Counted from the first letter of the stretch, positions 49,531 to 58,670 are shown. The stretch is 64,000 bases of DNA from Hymenobacter sediminicola (GCF_014250515.1 NZ_CP060202.1:2849001-2913000); one strand, 5' to 3'. Notes: generated by a model not told the origin, from the sequence alone. A program made the numbers and translations.

Positions 49531-50721
49531 TCACAAGTCGCACACGGCATCTACACGGCCTTCTGCTACCAGTGGCGCATCGGCGCGCAACGGCGGATGA
49601 ATGGGTAGCGGCGAGTCGCGGAGGAAGCCAGCGGGCCGGCCAGTCAGCACGGCCTGTATTTCAGCTACGATGGACAGCGCAATTTCCTCGGGTGTTTCAG
49701 CTCCCAAATTTAGGCCGATGGGGCTGTGGATACGACCCTGCAGCTGCTCAGCAGCATCTGGAAAGGTTTTGCGTAGGTCGTCCAGGAGCCGTTCGTATTT
49801 CTTGCGCGGGCCCAGCAGGCCAATATATCGAGCCGAGGCAGCAGGCAGCAAGTGCTGCAACACGGCTAAATCGTAGTAATAGTTATGCGTCATCAGCAGG
49901 GCAAAGCTGCCATCATACGGTTCCTGCGGTATTTGGGCCAGTGGCAGCACTCGCACCGCGTCGGCATCGGGAAAGCGGGTAGGCTGCGCCTGAGCCGGGC
50001 GGCCATCTACGACCTGCACCCGCCAACCAAGGCCCGCAGCCAGGCGCACCAGAGGCTGCACATCGTTGCCGGCCCCGTATACTGTAAGGCGCACGGGAGG
50101 CCGCAGAATTTCCAGGCTCACACGCACGGCACCAGCACCAGCGGCATAGTGCCGGGTAGCCGGCTGGCCGGCTGCCAGCGCCGCGTGAGCATCGGCCAGA
50201 ATGGAGGCGTACAAGTCGGCGGCCTCGGGCAGCGTACCCTGCGTGTTGCTGTCACTAGTGAGCAAGAGCCTCTGCCCTACCTCCACCTTGCCTTCTGAGC
50301 CGGCAGCACTGAATACAGTAGCTACCACGGCCGGGGCCTCTACCCCATTGGCCCAGCGGCGCAACAGCTCTACCGGGTTATTATAATCCTGAAAATCTAG
50401 CGGCTCCAGCAAAATCTGGACGATACCCTGGCAGCCCAGCGCGGCCCCAAACTGCAAGTCATCATCGGGGTCAGTAGAGTCGTAGGTGACGACTGTGGGA
50501 CGGCCCTGCCGGATGGTTCGGCGGGCGCGCTGGCGGGCATCCCCTTCGAGGCAGCCGCCACTGATGGCGCCGGTCAACTGGCCTTCGTCGGTTACGAGCA
50601 TACGGGCTCCGGGGCGGCGGTAGGCGGAGCCCGCCACATCCACCACCGACGCTAGAGCGCAGGCGCGTCCGGCAGCCCGGTGTTCATCATAAGCCTGTAG
50701 CAGGCGCTGTAGTTCGGTCAT
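49531..50721 (-). CDS. XdhC/CoxF-family molybdoenzyme chaperone
   Basis: A 396-aa protein with an N-terminal XdhC_CoxI domain (ALASVVDVAGSAYRRPGARM, GAISGGCLEGDA) and a C-terminal Rossmann-type XdhC_C domain (LTVYGAGNDVQPLVRLAAGL, and SARYIGLLGPRKKYERLLDD). The family loads matured molybdenum cofactor into xanthine-oxidase-type enzymes. The Cys in GGCLEGDA is a possible cofactor ligand. It lies between the large subunit and MocA genes, equivalent to PaoD in E. coli. The ATG at 50721 is chosen; an extended frame from 50763 is unlikely. Confidence 0.9.
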   Translation of the reverse strand: MTELQRLLQAYDEHRAAGRACALASVVDVAGSAYRRPGARMLVTDEGQLTGAISGGCLEGDARQRARRTIRQGRPTVVTYDSTDPDDDLQFGAALGCQGIVQILLEPLDFQDYNNPVELLRRWANGVEAPAVVATVFSAAGSEGKVEVGQRLLLTSDSNTQGTLPEAADLYASILADAHAALAAGQPATRHYAAGAGAVRVSLEILRPPVRLTVYGAGNDVQPLVRLAAGLGWRVQVVDGRPAQAQPTRFPDADAVRVLPLAQIPQEPYDGSFALLMTHNYYYDLAVLQHLLPAASARYIGLLGPRKKYERLLDDLRKTFPDAAEQLQGRIHSPIGLNLGAETPEEIALSIVAEIQAVLTGRPAGFLRDSPLPIHPPLRADAPLVAEGRVDAVCDL

Positions 50722-50852
50722 TGTAAAGTAAAATACGGGGCAGTGAATCGCAGAGTTAAGCAAGGCCGGCCCTTGTAGACAAAACGCAGAATACTAGCCA
50801 TCCACCAACGAACAGCCTTTTTCCTCTGCCCTGCCCGAAATAGCAGCTATGG

Positions 50853-53192
50853 TTATGCTTGCACTGCTTTCGTCGCCAGTATCTTATCCGGCGTGATGGG
50901 CAAACTGCGCACCCGCTTGCCGGTTGCATGGAACACGGCATTAGCCACGGCCGCCGCTACACCTACCATCGAAATTTCGCCGATGCCTTTCACCCCCATG
51001 GCATTGATATACGGGTCTTTCTCGTCGATAAATTCCACTGTCATGTCCGGAATATCCGCGTTGACGGGAATGTGGTAGTCGGCCAGGGAGGCATTGGTGT
51101 AGCGGGAGAAGTTCTGGTCGCGGTGAGTGGCTTCCATCAGAGCGCTGCCAATACCAAAGATGCTCCCCCCGATAATCTGGGAGCGGGCGGTTTTGGCGTT
51201 GAGGATGCGGCCCGCGCCGTGCACACTTACCCAACGCGTAACGCGCACGGTACCCAACTCAGGGTCAACTTTCACCTCGCAGAAATGTGCTCCAAACGAA
51301 TGCATAGAATGGTCGCCGGCCTCGTCCTTTTTGCTGGGGTCGGCGTTGGCGGCAGCCTGGGCATCTTCGTAGCCGCTGCCGTATAGGCCCTGCCCATTTC
51401 CTTCGATGTCACTTATTTCGGCGCGCTTCATGATGGCCGCAAAATCTTCTCCCTTCTGCGGATTGGCTTTCAGTTGCAGCCGTCCTTTTTCCACTGCTAC
51501 TTCGGTCGGCTTGGCCTTGTAGAGAGGCGACTTTTTGTCCAGCACCGCCAGCTTAATCAGCTTTTGCCACACGTCCTGCGCAGCCATGTACACCGACGAT
51601 GATACCGTGCCGGCCGCCACCGAGCCCCCCGAGTTGGGAGCCGTAGGCAGCTTGGTGTCGCCCAGCTCGAAGCGTACTTTCTCCACGGGCAGAAATAGCG
51701 CATCGGCCGCTACTTGCGTCATGACGGTGTAGGTGCCGGTACCTAAGTCTGTAGCACCCGACTGCACCACAGCGTGGCCGTCGGCGTAGAGGCGGGCGCG
51801 GGCCGTACCCTGCGAGTTATGGACGGGGTAGCTAGCCGTTGCCATGCCCCAGCCCACCAGCAAACGACCGTCGCGGGTGGCACCGGCTTTGAGGTTGCGC
51901 TTGCTCCAGCCAAACAGCTCAGCCCCACGGGCGTAGCACTGTTTCAGGCTCTTGCTGCTCCAGGCCTGGCCGGTGCTAGGGTCTTTTTCGGCGTAGTTCC
52001 GCAGCCGAATTTCCAGCGGATCAATGCCCAATTGGTAGGCCAGATCGTCCATCGAGCACTCCAGCGCAAACGAGCCAGGAGCCTCGCCGGGGGCCCGCGT
52101 GAAAGTAGAGGTCATTACGTTGGCGCGGGCCAGCTGGTAGCTCGCCTCGAAATTCTCACACGCGTACAGCAGATTGATAATCTTGCTATTGGGCTCGGCA
52201 TAATTGTCCCAGGGCGACGTGGTAGAGGTCTTTTCGTGGATTAGGGCCGTCAGTTTACCGTCTTTGGTAGCGCCAACTTTCAGGGTTTGGGTCTGGTCTT
52301 CGCGGTGGCCCATACTAGTGAACATCTGGGGCCGCGTGAGAGCCAGTTTCACCGGCCGGCCTACCGCTTTGGCGGCCTGCACCGTCAGAATAGTATGCGG
52401 CCAGGTAGAACCCTTGCAGCCAAAACCGCCCCCCAAATACTTGGTCACCACACGCACCTGCTCCGCCGAGAGGCCCAGCATGGCACTCAGCGCCTTCTGC
52501 GTCCGCGACACCCCCTGCGTAGATTCGTACACCGTCAGGCGGTCGGCCGCCTCCCAATGCGCCGTGGTAGAGCCGGGCTCCATCGGGCTGTGGTGATTAA
52601 TAGCGTGGTCGTATTTGTGAGTGAGCTGGATAGCAGCAGACGCAAAGGCCGCCTGCGGATTGCCGCGTACCGTGTGGCCCTTGGTTTTACCGTCTTGTAT
52701 CTTTTCGGGGTCGAACAGCTGCGCTTTGGGGTCCTCGTAAGAGGCAATAGGCGTTTCAGCCGCTATCTGCACCTTCAGCAAGGAAGCAGCATACTGAGCC
52801 CGCTCCAACGTATCGGCCACTACCACTGCCACTGGCTGTCCGGCATAATGAACCTGGTCGGAGGTGAGTGGCAGGAAGCCCATGGGTGCACCAATAGCCT
52901 TTTTTCCCTCGGGGTCGTTGGGCGTTTTAGCCAGTTTGGGCAGATTCTGGTGGGTGAGGATGGCCACCACGCCGGGCTGTTTCATTGCGGCGCTGGTATC
53001 GAAGCCGGTAATGCGCCCCTTGGCCACGTCGCTGGTTTTGAGCACAGCATGCACCAAACCCGGCAATTGGTTGAATTCCGCGGAGTATTTTGCCTGGCCC
53101 GTGACTTTCGCCCGGCCGTCGACACGGTCTAGCGGCTGGCCTACGATGCCAGCTTTAGGGTTAGTTTCAAAGAAATTCGGTTCGATATCCAT
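50853..53192 (-). CDS. Molybdopterin-binding subunit of xanthine-dehydrogenase-type enzyme (PaoC-like)
   Basis: A 779-aa large subunit with the two parts of the family: the N-terminal domain (about 1-180; GIVGQPLDRVDGRAKVTGQA) and the molybdopterin domain (TKYLGGGFGCKGSTWPHTIL, RAPGEAPGSFALECSMDDLA). The catalytic Glu region is KGIGEISMVGVAAAVANAVF near the C-terminus. The substrate is an aldehyde or purine; Pao-type enzymes oxidise aldehydes in the periplasm. It is part of the operon 2Fe-2S, FAD, Mo subunit, XdhC, MocA on the minus strand, with about 75 bases between it and the FAD subunit gene. Confidence 0.93.
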   Translation of the reverse strand: MDIEPNFFETNPKAGIVGQPLDRVDGRAKVTGQAKYSAEFNQLPGLVHAVLKTSDVAKGRITGFDTSAAMKQPGVVAILTHQNLPKLAKTPNDPEGKKAIGAPMGFLPLTSDQVHYAGQPVAVVVADTLERAQYAASLLKVQIAAETPIASYEDPKAQLFDPEKIQDGKTKGHTVRGNPQAAFASAAIQLTHKYDHAINHHSPMEPGSTTAHWEAADRLTVYESTQGVSRTQKALSAMLGLSAEQVRVVTKYLGGGFGCKGSTWPHTILTVQAAKAVGRPVKLALTRPQMFTSMGHREDQTQTLKVGATKDGKLTALIHEKTSTTSPWDNYAEPNSKIINLLYACENFEASYQLARANVMTSTFTRAPGEAPGSFALECSMDDLAYQLGIDPLEIRLRNYAEKDPSTGQAWSSKSLKQCYARGAELFGWSKRNLKAGATRDGRLLVGWGMATASYPVHNSQGTARARLYADGHAVVQSGATDLGTGTYTVMTQVAADALFLPVEKVRFELGDTKLPTAPNSGGSVAAGTVSSSVYMAAQDVWQKLIKLAVLDKKSPLYKAKPTEVAVEKGRLQLKANPQKGEDFAAIMKRAEISDIEGNGQGLYGSGYEDAQAAANADPSKKDEAGDHSMHSFGAHFCEVKVDPELGTVRVTRWVSVHGAGRILNAKTARSQIIGGSIFGIGSALMEATHRDQNFSRYTNASLADYHIPVNADIPDMTVEFIDEKDPYINAMGVKGIGEISMVGVAAAVANAVFHATGKRVRSLPITPDKILATKAVQA

Positions 53193-53268
53193 CTGGGAGG
53201 GTATGTCTTGATACGGATAGAAGGCCTATTGCTCTTTATCGAAGTGCACAAGGGCCCGGAACTACTGG

Positions 53269-54252
53269 CTAGCCAGCGAGCTGCTGCAGAGCACGCACGA
53301 GTGTGTTCTGGGCCAGCTCGACCTTGAAGCGGTTCTGCTCCCGGGGCCGTGCCCCCTGCAGCGCCGCCGCCGCCGCCGCCCGGAACGTAGCCTCCGTGGC
53401 CGGCGCCCCGGTCAATACCGTTTCGGCTTCGCGGCTGCGCCAGGGCTGCGCGCCCACGCCGCCCAGCGCCACGCGGGCCGAGCGGATGGTGCCCGACTGC
53501 ACATCCAGACCCACCGCGGCCGAGGCCAAAGCGTAGGCGTAGCTGCTGCGCTCACGCACTTTCAGGTAGGTGGAGCGCTGCGCATGCGCGGCCGTCGGAA
53601 TCGTGACGGCCACAATCAGTTCCCCGGGCTCGAGCACCGTTTCCTTGTGCGGCGTCGTGCCCGGCAACAGATAAAACGCCGTGACGGGCACGCGGCGCTG
53701 CTTGCCTTTCTGGTTTTCCAGCGTCAGCACGGCATCCAACGCGGCCAGCGCCACCGACAGGTCGCCGGGGTAGGCGGTGGCAATGCACGAGTCACTTACG
53801 CCCAGGATAGCTAGGTTGTGGTTATCCCCCGTCAGGGCCGGGCAGCCGGAGCCGGCCACACGCTTGTTGCAGGGAAAGGCCGCGTCGCGGAAGTAGCCGC
53901 AGCGGGTGCGCTGCAGGATGTTGCCCCCGATACTGGCCATGTTGCGCAGCTGCGGGGAGGCCGCCAGCAACAGGGACTGCGACACGGCCGGAAACTGCTG
54001 CACGACCAGCGGGTGCTCGCCCACCGTGCTCATGCGTTCCAGGGCCCCGATGCGCAGGCCGTCTGTGGTTAGCTCAATGCCCGTGAACGGGAGGCGGGTG
54101 ATGTCGATCAGCTGCGGGGGTTCCTGCAGGTGGGCCTTCATCAAATCCAGCAGCGTGGTGCCGCCGGCAATGTAGGCCGCCGTGGGCGTGTCCTTGCGCA
54201 GGGCCGTGGCTTCTTTGGCCGTGGCCGGCTGGGTATAGCTGAAATCGTTCAT
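53269..54252 (-). CDS. FAD-binding subunit of xanthine-dehydrogenase-type enzyme, with 4Fe-4S loop (PaoB-like)
   Basis: A 327-aa subunit with the FAD-binding AGGTTLLDLMK start and a C-terminal CO-dehydrogenase-type domain (VALGGVGAQPWRSREAETV). Residues near 110-140 contain RTRCGYFRDAAFPCNKRVAG followed by SGCPAL, three Cys and a fourth possible ligand; this insert matches the extra [4Fe-4S] cluster loop of E. coli PaoB. It transfers electrons between the Mo subunit and the iron-sulfur subunit. It lies 4 bases after the 2Fe-2S gene. Confidence 0.92.
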   Translation of the reverse strand: MNDFSYTQPATAKEATALRKDTPTAAYIAGGTTLLDLMKAHLQEPPQLIDITRLPFTGIELTTDGLRIGALERMSTVGEHPLVVQQFPAVSQSLLLAASPQLRNMASIGGNILQRTRCGYFRDAAFPCNKRVAGSGCPALTGDNHNLAILGVSDSCIATAYPGDLSVALAALDAVLTLENQKGKQRRVPVTAFYLLPGTTPHKETVLEPGELIVAVTIPTAAHAQRSTYLKVRERSSYAYALASAAVGLDVQSGTIRSARVALGGVGAQPWRSREAETVLTGAPATEATFRAAAAAALQGARPREQNRFKVELAQNTLVRALQQLAG

Positions 54253-54256
54253 GGCG

Positions 54257-54898
54257 TTAGCCTTGGGCAGAGTGAGCGGCCACGTCGCGCACGGCGGCCA
54301 GAATGTTGGGGTAGGCGCCGCAGCGGCACAGGTTGCCGCTCATCCACTCGCGGGCCTGGTCGTCGGTGGTGGCGTGGCCTTCGCTCACGCAGGCCACGGC
54401 GGACAGAATCTGGCCCGGCGTGCAGTAGCCGCACTGAAAGCCGTCGTGCTTGATAAAGGCCGCCTGCATGGGGTGCAGCTCGTCGCCCGTGGCCAGGCCC
54501 TCAATGGTGGTGATTTCTTTGCCTTGCTGCATCACGGCCAGCGCCAGGCAGGAATTGATGCGCTGGCCCTCTACCAGCACGGTGCAGGCCCCGCACTGGC
54601 CCTGGTCGCAGCCCTTTTTGGTACCCGTCAGGTCCAGCCGCTCCCGCAGCGCATCCAGCAGCGTCACCCGGGGCTCCACCCGTAGCAGGCGGGCCTGGCC
54701 GTTGACGCGCAGGGTGATGTCGGTGGCGCCCTGAATATTGTTGGAGAAAGCCGTCAGCCGCTCGGCCTGCGCTACCAGCGGCGGGGCCAGGGCCAGGCCC
54801 AGCAGCCCGCCGGCCTGTTTCATAAACGAGCGGCGCGTACCGTCCTCAGGATGCGGCGGCATGCCCTCCGGAGTACCGGGAGAAGAAACTGTTGACAT
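54257..54898 (-). CDS. 2Fe-2S subunit of xanthine-dehydrogenase-type enzyme, Tat-exported (PaoA-like)
   Basis: A 213-aa subunit with a twin-arginine signal (GTRRSFMKQAGGLLGLALAP), so the whole complex should be exported to the periplasm. Two [2Fe-2S] sites: GCDQGQCGACTVLVEGQ with a later SC, and QCGYCTPGQ with LCRCG. First gene of the operon (2Fe-2S, FAD, Mo, XdhC, MocA). The ATG at 54898 (MSTVSSPGTPE) is chosen; a longer frame to 54952 adds a different hydrophobic tail. A palindromic motif at 55035-55047 lies upstream. Confidence 0.93.
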   Translation of the reverse strand: MSTVSSPGTPEGMPPHPEDGTRRSFMKQAGGLLGLALAPPLVAQAERLTAFSNNIQGATDITLRVNGQARLLRVEPRVTLLDALRERLDLTGTKKGCDQGQCGACTVLVEGQRINSCLALAVMQQGKEITTIEGLATGDELHPMQAAFIKHDGFQCGYCTPGQILSAVACVSEGHATTDDQAREWMSGNLCRCGAYPNILAAVRDVAAHSAQG

Positions 54899-55034
54899 AT
54901 AGAAAACCAGATAGATGAAAATCCCACACCACGCACCGACTCCTGTTTCCAATAACCATTCGCAGCCGGCCAGGTTGCCCTAGGCGGAGCATAAAATATT
55001 GGCATAGCGGCAGGCGGCAGCACCCGTGCCGCTT

Positions 55035-55047
55035 GTACGGCCCGTAC
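55035..55047. promoter_or_regulatory. Odd-length palindrome upstream of the molybdo-hydroxylase operon
   Basis: GTACGG-C-CCGTAC, about 140 bases before the ATG of the 2Fe-2S subunit. It may be an operator; the TetR-type gene at 55689 is one candidate regulator. This is inference. Confidence 0.3.
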
Positions 55048-55171
55048 CCGGCATAGTTGAAGCAGGACACACCTAATTCTACGGCAGAGCGAGCAAGCAC
55101 AGTAAGTCCCGCACTACCTAGCTCCTGCCGGCGCAGGTGGCCGCTTTGCTGGCCTACTCCCCCGAATCCAA

Positions 55172-55408
55172 CTAGTGGTGATGCGCCGCTTCCGACTCTT
55201 CCATAGAAGAGCCTTCGGCCTGCGTGGCAAACCAGCGCAGAATATCTTCGGCGTCGTAGGGGTTTCCCTGCACTAGGTAGTGAACGGCGGCCTGCTTCCA
55301 GTTGGCCAGGCTTTCGGGCTGGTAGCGGCGGTTTTGTACCCGGTCGGGGTGGTTGGCAAGCCACTGCTCTACCAGAGCCTGGGCTTCTCTTTCGGTATAC
55401 GGTTCCAT
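55172..55408 (-). CDS. Small hypothetical protein (78 aa)
   Basis: A 78-aa acidic and Trp-rich soluble protein that I do not recognise, starting MEPYTEREAQALVEQWLANH. Its central helix-like segment has regularly spaced Trp (VEQWLANHP, LANWKQAAVHYLV, ILRWFATQ) and it ends with an Asp/Glu- and His-rich tail. The spacing suggests a compact helical protein. It lies alone between the molybdo-hydroxylase operon and the TetR gene. No promoter box was identified. Confidence 0.5.
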   Translation of the reverse strand: MEPYTEREAQALVEQWLANHPDRVQNRRYQPESLANWKQAAVHYLVQGNPYDAEDILRWFATQAEGSSMEESEAAHHH

Positions 55409-55586
55409 AGCAGACCTAACTAAGTGAACATGGGCCGGCCTGACAGCCAGCTAACCTTCCGTACTGTAGGTTAATATACGTTTTTCGCTACTTATTCCCG
55501 AGGCCATATCGGAAGCCCAACAGCAATTCCGGATTATGAATACAGCAAATTTGTAGTAGGCATGCCGTGTATTGAACTTGGCTGCC

Positions 55587-55594
55587 TATTTTTG
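55587..55594 (+). promoter_or_regulatory. Bacteroidota -7 box for the TetR-type gene
   Basis: TATTTTTG on the plus strand, a perfect TAnnTTTG match, 94 bases before the ATG at 55689. Confidence 0.4.
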
Positions 55595-55688
55595 AGGTAC
55601 AGGGATATAGCCACGCTGCTACCTTAGGAGCTGCTTTCAGCTACGTTCGCCTTTCGCGGGGCGTCTGCCTACTTCACCTACCTGCACC

Positions 55689-56240
55689 ATGAAAAGCTTC
55701 CAGCGAATCGAGCAAACCGCCTTGCAGCTGTTTGCAGAACGGGGCTACGACCATACATCTACGGCGCTGATTGCCAAAGAGGCCGGTGTTTCTGAGCCCC
55801 TGATTTTTAAATATTTCCAGAGTAAAGACAAGCTTTTCGAATCCATCATCAAGGATGGCTACAAACGCATTGTGGAAGCGAATCGGGGCATGCTGACCGA
55901 AGCCGACGCCAGCGCGCTGGTCCTGAAAGTCATCGACCTGCCCTACAAGCTGGTTCGGGAAGAACGCGCCTTCTGGACGCTGCAGGATAAAGCCTTCGAC
56001 AAAGAGGTGGTGCAGAAACACTTCCAGAAGTTCATGCTGCCGGTATACTCGCTGCTCAACAAGGCGTTTGTGGATATGGGCTATGCGCAGCCCGACCTAG
56101 CCACCTACCACCTCACGCTGCTGGTACAAGCACTGTGGCGCCAGCTGCTGCACGAGCAGGACGACGAGATGCTGAACCGGCTGAATGCCTACCTCAAGCG
56201 CATATATACCAACCCAGCCATGACCGAGCTGCATCAGTAA
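55689..56240 (+). CDS. TetR/AcrR family transcriptional regulator
   Basis: A 183-aa repressor-type protein. The N-terminal HTH (about residues 8-55) has LFAERGYDHTSTALIAKEAG and VSEPLIFKYFQSKDKLFESI; a helical ligand-binding domain follows. It may control the nearby molybdo-hydroxylase operon or an unlinked target; the palindrome at 55035-55047 is a candidate site. Ends at two tandem hairpins before the convergent DUF4270 gene. Confidence 0.92.
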   Translation: MKSFQRIEQTALQLFAERGYDHTSTALIAKEAGVSEPLIFKYFQSKDKLFESIIKDGYKRIVEANRGMLTEADASALVLKVIDLPYKLVREERAFWTLQDKAFDKEVVQKHFQKFMLPVYSLLNKAFVDMGYAQPDLATYHLTLLVQALWRQLLHEQDDEMLNRLNAYLKRIYTNPAMTELHQ

Positions 56241-56268
56241 TTCGGCGCCGCCGTTCAGTAATCAGTTC

Positions 56269-56312
56269 CAACAACAAGGCCGCTCCCAAGTATGGGAGCG
56301 GCCTTGTTGTTG
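56269..56312. terminator. Bidirectional terminator, first of a tandem pair
   Basis: A perfect 20-bp stem (56269-56288 with 56293-56312), loop AGTA, downstream of the TetR-type gene. Confidence 0.85.
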
Positions 56313-56317
56313 AATCG

Positions 56318-56357
56318 TAAGACTTCGGCAGCTTGTTGAGAAGCTGCCGAAGTCTTA
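56318..56357. terminator. Bidirectional terminator, second of a tandem pair
   Basis: A perfect 17-bp stem (56318-56334 with 56341-56357), loop GTTGAG, immediately before the DUF4270 gene end. With the preceding hairpin it separates two convergent genes. Confidence 0.8.
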
Positions 56358-56365
56358 CGGCAGGC

Positions 56366-57673
56366 TTACGGCGCAATACGGGAGTAGTAGACTTTTAGCT
56401 GGAGCGGATGCGCTGTATTTGCCGTTGAGCCCAGTATCACACGCTCTACGGTACTGGCTTCGGCGCTGAGCAGGATGCCGTTGTTTTCCAGCGTCCCGCG
56501 CAGCACACTCTCCATGTATGCCGTCAGGTTCAGGGCATAGAATCCCTGCTGCAACCCGGTACGGGCCGATATATCTTGTTGGTAGGCCACGGTGAGCGTG
56601 CTGCCATCGGCGTTCAGAAACAGGGCCCCGCTTTGGTTGGCCCGGCTGGTCAGGCGCGGAACCAGAGTGGCCGGTGGCGGCAAAAAGCGGCTTTCGGTAC
56701 TGGTAACAACCTCCAGCCGCAGTTGCGCGCTATTGACGATGATGGTGCCGCCCAAATCCTTCAACTGCTGTAGGTACGGAAACTCCAGCTTGGTTCGCAG
56801 GCCCAATCCGGCCTGGATATATGTTTCCTCGGCGGTAGCAGCACTGGCCAGTGCCTGCCGTGTACCCGTAAGTGAGGCCAGCGCCGTGCTGCTCCGGTCG
56901 GCTTGCAGCTGAAAGAAGTAGGCATTAGAACCAGCGGCCGAAAAATCCTCCGTAATGGCCACAGTAGGGTCGGTGGGGTCGTGGTAGTAGAGGTGTAGTG
57001 TAGCGGCAGCAGCCCAACGCAGCGAGGCATTGTCGGCGCCTCCTGGGGCCAGCGCCAGGCCAGGCAGGCGGGCCCGCAGCTCGTCGGTGGTCATCAGCTG
57101 GCCGCTTTGGCCAGCCTGTAGCAGCTCCCGCCCCAGCCCATCGGCCAGCCGCATCCGAAAGCTCCCCAGCCCTGCCCGGGCCCGGAAAGTGCGGCTGCCC
57201 AGGGCCGTAGCCTCATAGCCCAGCGCATCACGCGTGTAGTAGGTTTTGCCGGTCCGGAAAGGCTCCTGCAGGCGGTGCACGGCCAGCTGCTGCGTGCGGG
57301 TAGTGTCGCCGTAGCGGTATGAGTCGGCGGTGAGTTCCAGCACCAGCGAGTCATACACCATAGTCTGAGTCGGTTGGAAGGCTGAACTCAGCCCCGGTTG
57401 CAGAAAGCCGCGGGCCACAATGGTACCCAGGCGCGCATCCACGTAGCGCCCGGTCAGTAGGTAGCCAGTACCTGAGGACACAACTGAGTCGGTGAGGACC
57501 GTGCTGGTGCGCACCGTGAGGGTATCAGTATAAAAGGTGCCCGTGGCAATATTGGGCGAAGGAAGATCGTCGCCGATGCCCGTGGCTTCGGTGCAGGCCG
57601 CTAGGCACAGCAGTAGCAGCGCCAGCCCACTATTCCAGACACGAGTACCGGCGTAACGGAGGCGCTTAGTCAT
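56366..57673 (-). CDS. DUF4270 lipoprotein
   Basis: A 435-aa outer-membrane lipoprotein with lipobox LLCLAACTEA (Cys near residue 26) and the DUF4270 features: an early GDDLPSPNIATGTFYTDTLT, SVVSSGTGYLLTGRYVDARL (linking the export and porin-like beta fold) and RVILGSTANTAHPLQLKVYY at the end. DUF4270 proteins are often encoded near glycan enzymes in Bacteroidota; here the neighbour is a kelch lipoprotein. The ATG at 57673 lies within the end of the kelch gene (8-base overlap), which points to translational coupling. Confidence 0.85.
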   Translation of the reverse strand: MTKRLRYAGTRVWNSGLALLLLCLAACTEATGIGDDLPSPNIATGTFYTDTLTVRTSTVLTDSVVSSGTGYLLTGRYVDARLGTIVARGFLQPGLSSAFQPTQTMVYDSLVLELTADSYRYGDTTRTQQLAVHRLQEPFRTGKTYYTRDALGYEATALGSRTFRARAGLGSFRMRLADGLGRELLQAGQSGQLMTTDELRARLPGLALAPGGADNASLRWAAAATLHLYYHDPTDPTVAITEDFSAAGSNAYFFQLQADRSSTALASLTGTRQALASAATAEETYIQAGLGLRTKLEFPYLQQLKDLGGTIIVNSAQLRLEVVTSTESRFLPPPATLVPRLTSRANQSGALFLNADGSTLTVAYQQDISARTGLQQGFYALNLTAYMESVLRGTLENNGILLSAEASTVERVILGSTANTAHPLQLKVYYSRIAP

Positions 57674-58670
57674 TTTCCTCCTCTGGCGACAGTTCCCACA
57701 AATCGTCGAGGCGCGTGGTACCGGAGAGGCCCAGCGCAATGTAGCCGCGGTTGTTCAGCGAGAAGCCGCAGGCATACGTGCGGCTGGCACCGCTGAAAGC
57801 TGTTTTCACGGTCCAGGTATCGGCCGTGGGGTCGTATTCCCAGCAGTCAGTCAAGCTACCGTTATGGTTACCCAGTGCTACATAGCCTTTGTCATTCACC
57901 ACGAAGCCGACGGCATTTTGCCGCACCAGGGCGCTGTAGTCATAATCGTAGTCGTCGTTGTCATCATCGTAATAGACCAAGTCGCGGCGCTGTGTCCATT
58001 GCTCGGCAGCGGGGTCGTAGGCCCACACGTCGGTCTGGTAGGTGCCGTTGTCGGAGCCCAGCAGCAGAAAGCCTGTGCCTCCGATGCTGAAGGCCGACGC
58101 CCCCAGGCGCTTATTGCCCCCGAAGCTGGGCTTTTGCGTCCAGATATCGGCAGCCGGGTCATACTGCCAGAAATCCTTCTTGCTGTTGCCATCAAATCCG
58201 GTGCCTACATACCCTTTGTCGGCAATGGTCATGGCGACGGCGCCATAGCGGGCCGAGCCACCAAAATCAGCTTTCTGCGTCCACTGGTTGGTGCCGGGAT
58301 TATACTCCCAGAAGTCCCGGAGCTTGTTTACCCCATCGTAGCCGGTACCTACATAGCCTTTGCCATTCGCCGCGAAGGCCACGGCCATATACCGCCCCAC
58401 TCCCGGAAAATTGGCTAGCTGCCGCCAGGTGTTGGTGGTGGGGTTGTACTCCCAGAAGTCGTTCAACTTATCAACGCCGTCCGTACCCAAGCCTACGTAG
58501 GCTTTGTCGCCGATGGTAAAGCTGACGGCTGCGTTGCGGGCAAGGCCCTCGAACTGCGAGCGGCCGGTCCAGACGCCCAGCACAGCCACTTCGGGGTCAT
58601 CATCGGTGGAGCAGGAAGTGAAGCTGAGTGCAGCCAGCAGCAGCAGTACTGCAGAAAACAGGTTTTTCAT
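57666..58670 (-). CDS. Kelch-repeat lipoprotein
   Basis: A 334-aa lipoprotein with lipobox LSFTSCSTDDD and about five kelch repeats, each with a KGYVG-type strand plus W-x-Y/x-P lines such as GYVGTGYDGVNKLRDFWEYN and DKGYVGTGFDGNSKKDFWQY. Kelch proteins form beta-propellers that bind glycans or proteins. It overlaps the downstream DUF4270 gene by 8 bases, so the two lipoproteins are co-expressed. A -7 box lies 93 bases upstream. Confidence 0.88.
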   Translation of the reverse strand: MKNLFSAVLLLLAALSFTSCSTDDDPEVAVLGVWTGRSQFEGLARNAAVSFTIGDKAYVGLGTDGVDKLNDFWEYNPTTNTWRQLANFPGVGRYMAVAFAANGKGYVGTGYDGVNKLRDFWEYNPGTNQWTQKADFGGSARYGAVAMTIADKGYVGTGFDGNSKKDFWQYDPAADIWTQKPSFGGNKRLGASAFSIGGTGFLLLGSDNGTYQTDVWAYDPAAEQWTQRRDLVYYDDDNDDYDYDYSALVRQNAVGFVVNDKGYVALGNHNGSLTDCWEYDPTADTWTVKTAFSGASRTYACGFSLNNRGYIALGLSGTTRLDDLWELSPEEEND

